From positions 55,289-119,288 of the forward strand of contig SVTF01000002.1 in the NCBI GenBank assembly GCA_015063905.1: a stretch of 64,000 nt of DNA. Reading direction: 5' to 3'. The notes under the pieces are model-generated. The model did no database searches. It saw nothing but the letters and a program-made list of their open reading frames with translations, and had not been told where the DNA came from. Positions 60,700 to 64,000 of the stretch are shown piece by piece (the first letter of the stretch is position 1; each line of letters opens with the position of its first letter). This DNA comes from Oscillospiraceae bacterium (GTDB lineage: Bacteria > Bacillota > Clostridia > Oscillospirales > CAG-272). A program made the position numbers and the translations under genes.

Positions 60700-61677
60700 T
60701 CAGTGCTTTCCGTTGAAAACATCTATGTTTGCCGCAAGGTTCAGCATCATTTCGATAACGCTTGATATTGACTTTTCGTTAGCTGCGCCGTGCGCCTTTA
60801 TTACGGGCTTTCTGATACCCAGGATAATGCCTCCGCCAAGCGACGCAAGATCGTATTTGGATGCAAGGTATCCCACAAGCTGCATGTATTCCTCCTTGCC
60901 CGTTTGCTTTGCGTATTTGACAATGTCGGTTATTATACGCTTGGCAATGCCCTCGGTTACCTTGAGCACCTGATTGCCGGCAAAGCCATCGCACACAAGT
61001 ACGTCACATGCGCCCGAAAGAGCGTTTGTTCCTTCCACGTTACCAACAAAGTTGATATCGGTTTCTTGGGCAAGCATTGCGTGTGCCTCCTTGACCGCCT
61101 TGTTTCCCTTGGTGGGCTCGGCACCGTTGGAGAGCAGAGCAACTCTGGGGGTATCAATTTTATAAAGATCCTTCATAAAGCTTGTGCCAAGATGGGCAAA
61201 GTGAACCAACGTAGATGCTCCGCAGTCGATGGTCGCACCTGTGTCTACAAGACAGGTAAATCCGCCGTTTTCGGCGGGAAGGACCGCCGCCAGCGCAGGT
61301 CTTACTCTGTCGGGTGTGGAAAGATATCTCATGCTTCCCGCAATGAGCGCGCCCGTGCTACCCGCGTTTATTACACCAACGATATCATCTCTTTGTGCCG
61401 CGGCTGCCAACGCTCTGACCAAGGATGAATCGGTTTTTTGGAAAAGCGCGGTAGAGGGACTGTCAAAGTTTGTGATGATCTCTGTTGTGCCAACTATTTC
61501 TACGCGATCTGTGGGCAACCCGTTTGCCTGACACTCGCGCTTGATTATGTTTTCGTCGCCGAATAGGCATACGGATAGCTCCGCGTGCGCGTTTAGCGCC
61601 GCGCCAACGCCTCGTATCATCATTTCTGGGCCCTTGTCGCTGCCCATAACGTCAACGGCTATTTTATACTGTGCCAT
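60700..61677 (-). CDS. plsX: Phosphate acyltransferase
   Basis: A 325-residue enzyme interconverting acyl-ACP and acyl-phosphate. Motifs are IAVDVMGSDKGPEMMIRG, VGVINAGSTGALIAGSM, DTGATIDCGASTLVHFAHLG, ALLSNGAEPTKGNKAVKEAH and VCDGFAGNQVLKVTEG. In most Firmicutes plsX is next to fapR, fabD or acpP; here its neighbours are fakA and a DegV gene, linking it to exogenous or recycled fatty acids. Start with GGAGGAAT. Confidence 0.94.
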   Translation of the reverse strand: MAQYKIAVDVMGSDKGPEMMIRGVGAALNAHAELSVCLFGDENIIKRECQANGLPTDRVEIVGTTEIITNFDSPSTALFQKTDSSLVRALAAAAQRDDIVGVINAGSTGALIAGSMRYLSTPDRVRPALAAVLPAENGGFTCLVDTGATIDCGASTLVHFAHLGTSFMKDLYKIDTPRVALLSNGAEPTKGNKAVKEAHAMLAQETDINFVGNVEGTNALSGACDVLVCDGFAGNQVLKVTEGIAKRIITDIVKYAKQTGKEEYMQLVGYLASKYDLASLGGGIILGIRKPVIKAHGAANEKSISSVIEMMLNLAANIDVFNGKH

Positions 61678-61692
61678 ATCATTCCTCCGTGT

Positions 61693-63351
61693 TTATTCTA
61701 TCGCCACGTAATAATCGTAAATTTCCTGACCGCCGATATACGTTGTGACCTCGCAATCGGGATAAAGCACCTCCAACTTTTCGGTGAGCTCAACTCTTTG
61801 AGCGTCGGATACGTGAGCGCCCACGAACACTGTTATTATTTCGCGCTCGTCCATGTCATCCAAAGCTTGAAGCATAGCGACGAGGGCATCCTCGGCGCAG
61901 CTTGCGGTGGCGGTTATTGCCCCGTCCGTAATGGCGATATAATCGTCTTTGTTGATCGATACGCCTCCGATAACGGCATCGCGCACGGCGCGGGTTATCT
62001 CGCTTGACACGACGCTTTCCGCGGCTCGTATCGCGCCCGCTACTAAAGAGTCAATGTCCGTAATACCGGGAGTTATTACCGAAAGGGCACTGTAGCCCTG
62101 CATAATACTTTTGGTTGGAACTATGTGAACGAAGCCGTTTTGCCAAATCTCCGATGCCTGCTGCGCCGCCAAGAAAACGTTTTTATTGTTAGGCAGAACG
62201 ATAATATGCTCGGAGTTGCATTTTTCAAACGCATCAATAAATTCTTCTGTGGAAGGGTTAGCGGTCTGTCCTCCGCATATTATTTCGTCGGCACCCATGT
62301 CTGAAAGCAACGCGCATAATCCCTCGCCCGAGGCAACGGTTACTACGGAATAAGGCTTTTTTGGTGTAGCCGGCTTTTTCTTTGGAGTATCTGACGATCC
62401 CGTATGGTCAAGCGACATGTTTTCAACCTTGACCGTGAGGAATTCACCGTATTTTTGGCATATTGCCATTACGCCGCCAGGAAAGAAGGTGTGTACGTGT
62501 ATCTTGACTACGTCTCCGTCCTTTACCGCAACAATGCTTTCGCCTCCAAGACTTTCAAGTTCGTTTATGATAATATCCTTGTCAAACGTGTCAGGATCTA
62601 CCTTGGCGTTCATAAGTCGCAGCAGGATCTCGGTGCAATATCCAAATTCCAGAATACTGTCCCTGGTAAATCTATTGATGTCTACGTTGTGTGCCTGCTT
62701 CTCGCCGTTGAATTTGTATGAGTCGATCTTGATTTTGCCCGTAAGAGAGGAATACATGCCAACGGCAATGCAAAGATATCCCGCGCCGCCCGAGTCGACC
62801 ACGTCGGCCTCCGCAAGGACGGGCAATAACTCCTTGGTTCGAGCCAGGGAGCGCTCCGCCTCCTCAATATGGAGTCTGAAAAAGTCATCAACGGAGGAAT
62901 TCTCGTCAATCTTGAGCCCTGCGTATTCTGTGCTTTCGCGGAATACGGTAAGTATAGTTCCCTCGGTAGGATTAGTTACCGCGTGATATGACTTTTCAAT
63001 TCCGCTTCTGTATGCGTTCAAAAGATCAACAGCAGTAACCGAATCGAGACCCTCCAACGCGTCAGTGATTCCCGAAAATATCTGGGAGAGAATAACACCG
63101 GAGTTGCCGCGAGCTCCAAGGAGCATTCCATGAGCGAATTTTTTCATAACATCGCCCACGCTTTCAATTTCAGATTCCGCTATTTCGCAAATGCCGCCCT
63201 CAATGGTTTTTGTCATATTTGTACCCGTATCTCCGTCGGGGACGGGAAAAACGTTAAGATCGTTTATTTCCGCAAGATTAGATCGTATATTTTCCGCGCC
63301 GCCAATGAGCATGGATTTCAGCTTTTTGCCGTCTAATATAGTCGTACTCAT
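61693..63351 (-). CDS. fakA: Fatty acid kinase FakA-like (DAK2/DhaL domain) protein
   Basis: A 552-residue protein. The N-terminal DhaL-type kinase domain (about 1-200) has LNVFPVPDGDTGTNM with the Mg-binding aspartates and LLGARGNSGVILSQIFSG. A middle domain contains GYCTEILLR and HVHTFFPGGVM, and the C-terminal domain carries GEGLCALLSDMGADEIICGGQTANPS and the ALVAMLQAL/DEREIITVFVGAHVS end, as in YloV/FakA. It phosphorylates FakB-bound fatty acids for PlsX. The start at 63351 follows GGAG and removes 13 non-homologous residues. Confidence 0.92.
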   Translation of the reverse strand: MSTTILDGKKLKSMLIGGAENIRSNLAEINDLNVFPVPDGDTGTNMTKTIEGGICEIAESEIESVGDVMKKFAHGMLLGARGNSGVILSQIFSGITDALEGLDSVTAVDLLNAYRSGIEKSYHAVTNPTEGTILTVFRESTEYAGLKIDENSSVDDFFRLHIEEAERSLARTKELLPVLAEADVVDSGGAGYLCIAVGMYSSLTGKIKIDSYKFNGEKQAHNVDINRFTRDSILEFGYCTEILLRLMNAKVDPDTFDKDIIINELESLGGESIVAVKDGDVVKIHVHTFFPGGVMAICQKYGEFLTVKVENMSLDHTGSSDTPKKKPATPKKPYSVVTVASGEGLCALLSDMGADEIICGGQTANPSTEEFIDAFEKCNSEHIIVLPNNKNVFLAAQQASEIWQNGFVHIVPTKSIMQGYSALSVITPGITDIDSLVAGAIRAAESVVSSEITRAVRDAVIGGVSINKDDYIAITDGAITATASCAEDALVAMLQALDDMDEREIITVFVGAHVSDAQRVELTEKLEVLYPDCEVTTYIGGQEIYDYYVAIE

Positions 63352-63390
63352 AACATCTCCATAAATGTAAGTTCTTCGTAATATGAGCAT

Positions 63391-63740
63391 ATGTTTCCGC
63401 TCGCAAATTAAGACTTATCTTGTCCGCATCGGCAACATTTTCGCATATTACTTCGGTATTATACAATACAAATTATAACTCAATGTCAACGGCTTGGAAA
63501 TAATTGTAAAAATACATCAAATAGCGTCGGCGATCAGAACAAAAGAATCCGTTCATATATAGTGGTTAGAATCGGAAAAGGGATGGAGAGGGATTCTGAA
63601 CCTTTAACTCGGCATAGCCGAGTTGTGGGAGTTCTCTTGACTCTCTACCATAGCAAATCAAAAAGACACCCGATGGGTGTCTTTTTGATTTGCGAAGAAC
63701 GAGTAAAAAGGTCAAAACCGAGGTAAAAGCCAACAAAAGG
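63391..63740. other. Gene-free stretch upstream of fakA
   Basis: On the minus strand TTGACA (complement of 63484-63489) and TATAAT (63458-63463) could be the fakA promoter, but the 20-bp spacer is long. Further right are AACTCGGCATAGCCGAGTT (a 19-nt hairpin at about 63606), a short T-arm-like sequence GAGGGATTCTGAACC on the plus strand, and the strong palindrome at 63653. No gene was seen. Confidence 0.5.
63653..63693. terminator. Long palindromic terminator downstream of the partial minus-strand gene
   Basis: GCAAATCAAAAAGACACCC and GGGTGTCTTTTTGATTTGC form a perfect 19-bp stem with loop GAT; the core ends in CTTTTT on both strands. Confidence 0.85.
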
Positions 63741-64000
63741 TCAACTTTTTTCCATTATTCTTGTACAATCACTGCATCTCCCAAAAGAATCTAAAGATAA
63801 TGGCTTTAAAACACGTTTAAGTTCTCTTCGAATGGCGCGATGTTCTAAATCGGAAATTTTTTGTGCGTTATCACAAACGAATCCTATATCATCAATACTA
63901 GGGTTATACCCCTGTGCTCCACAAACGACACACGTATTGATAAATCTTTTTGCAGATGGATTCCATTTCTCGATGTATAACGACTTTCCCTTTTTCGTGA
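63741..64000 (-). CDS. Uncharacterised cysteine-pair protein, 5' end outside window
   Basis: This frame is absent from the ORF track because its start lies beyond base 64000. It is open from the window edge for 85 codons to a TGA at 63741-63743. The sequence begins KSLYIEKWNPSAKRFINTC and has two cysteine pairs, CVVCG and RCSDC, about 60 residues apart, with the basic helix LEHRAIRRELKRVLKPLSLD between. A small zinc-binding protein is likely. Similar unnamed proteins occur in Clostridia, as far as I recall. Probably only a few residues are missing. Confidence 0.7.
   Translation of the reverse strand, partial: TKKGKSLYIEKWNPSAKRFINTCVVCGAQGYNPSIDDIGFVCDNAQKISDLEHRAIRRELKRVLKPLSLDSFGRCSDCTRIMEKS

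Noticed and set aside
63585-63660. tRNA-like sequence (T-arm resemblance GAGGGATTCTGAACC, read on the minus strand)
   Set aside because: The T-loop has an extra base, and no matching acceptor, D or anticodon arm can be folded.

Overview
This window looks like chromosome of an anaerobic Gram-positive Clostridia-type bacterium (Firmicutes/Bacillota), probably from a gut-like habitat. Pointers are two T-box leaders, strong AGGAGG-type ribosome binding sites, many TTGACA-N17-TATAAT promoters, an ECF-type vitamin transporter subunit, FakA/DegV/PlsX fatty-acid genes and a three-gene GlpA-like/flavoprotein/DUF1667 cassette. No rRNA, functional tRNA, CRISPR array, phage module or insertion sequence was seen. 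Assignments rest on reading the sequence and recalling family motifs; no database was searched.

Layout. 1-987 is the 3' part of a DUF1846 gene. 1106-3066 is an Ile-type T-box unit, ilvA-ridA. 3243-16800 is a long Leu-type T-box unit carrying ilvB-ilvN-ilvC, a divergent coaX-like gene, a small overlapping leader ORF with an ECF S-component, then ilvD-leuA-leuC-leuD-leuB-ilvE. Together these give almost the complete Ile/Val/Leu pathway. A family of GC-rich palindromes is scattered between these genes. 16801-18060 is an AT-richer, gene-poor stretch with a divergent pair of small XRE regulators. 18065-22557 is a sugar locus (GH4 MelA, two AraC regulators, a Gfo/Idh/MocA dehydrogenase). 22680-27872 holds a ZIP transporter, purC, prfC, an LRR lipoprotein and a cytidylate-kinase-like protein. 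28108-30935 is a TrpXYZ-like ABC importer. 30994-34359 has an AI-2E-family permease, a cyclophilin lipoprotein, an NAD(P)H-hydrate dehydratase and rpsT. 34591-42145 is the GlpA-like cassette, a HAD phosphatase, a GH79-like glycosidase and a large unassigned protein.

42183-49112 holds prfB (minus strand, without the usual frameshift) and a plus-strand housekeeping run: a DUF1858 protein, trmK, a NIF3 protein, a phosphoesterase, rlmD, a sugar-phosphate isomerase-like protein and YitT. 49210-56245 has an M13 peptidase, an esterase, an APH(3')-like kinase, a nitrilase-GDPD fusion, a HAD protein with a membrane tail and a metallo-beta-lactamase-fold hydrolase. 56479-58219 has a ROK kinase, an unassigned zinc-ribbon protein and a DtxR/MntR-type regulator. 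58331-63351 is a minus-strand lipid cluster: fakA, plsX, a DegV/FakB-type protein, a GNAT-like protein and a dedicated acyl carrier protein. The window ends in a partial minus-strand cysteine-pair protein missing from the ORF track.

The points most worth following are the palindrome family and its placement ahead of ilvD, leuC and leuB; the CoaX-like protein with altered phosphate-binding residues beside a leader-ORF-coupled transporter gene; the FakA-PlsX-DegV-GNAT-ACP cluster; the nitrilase-GDPD fusion; and the large unassigned protein beside the GH79 enzyme.
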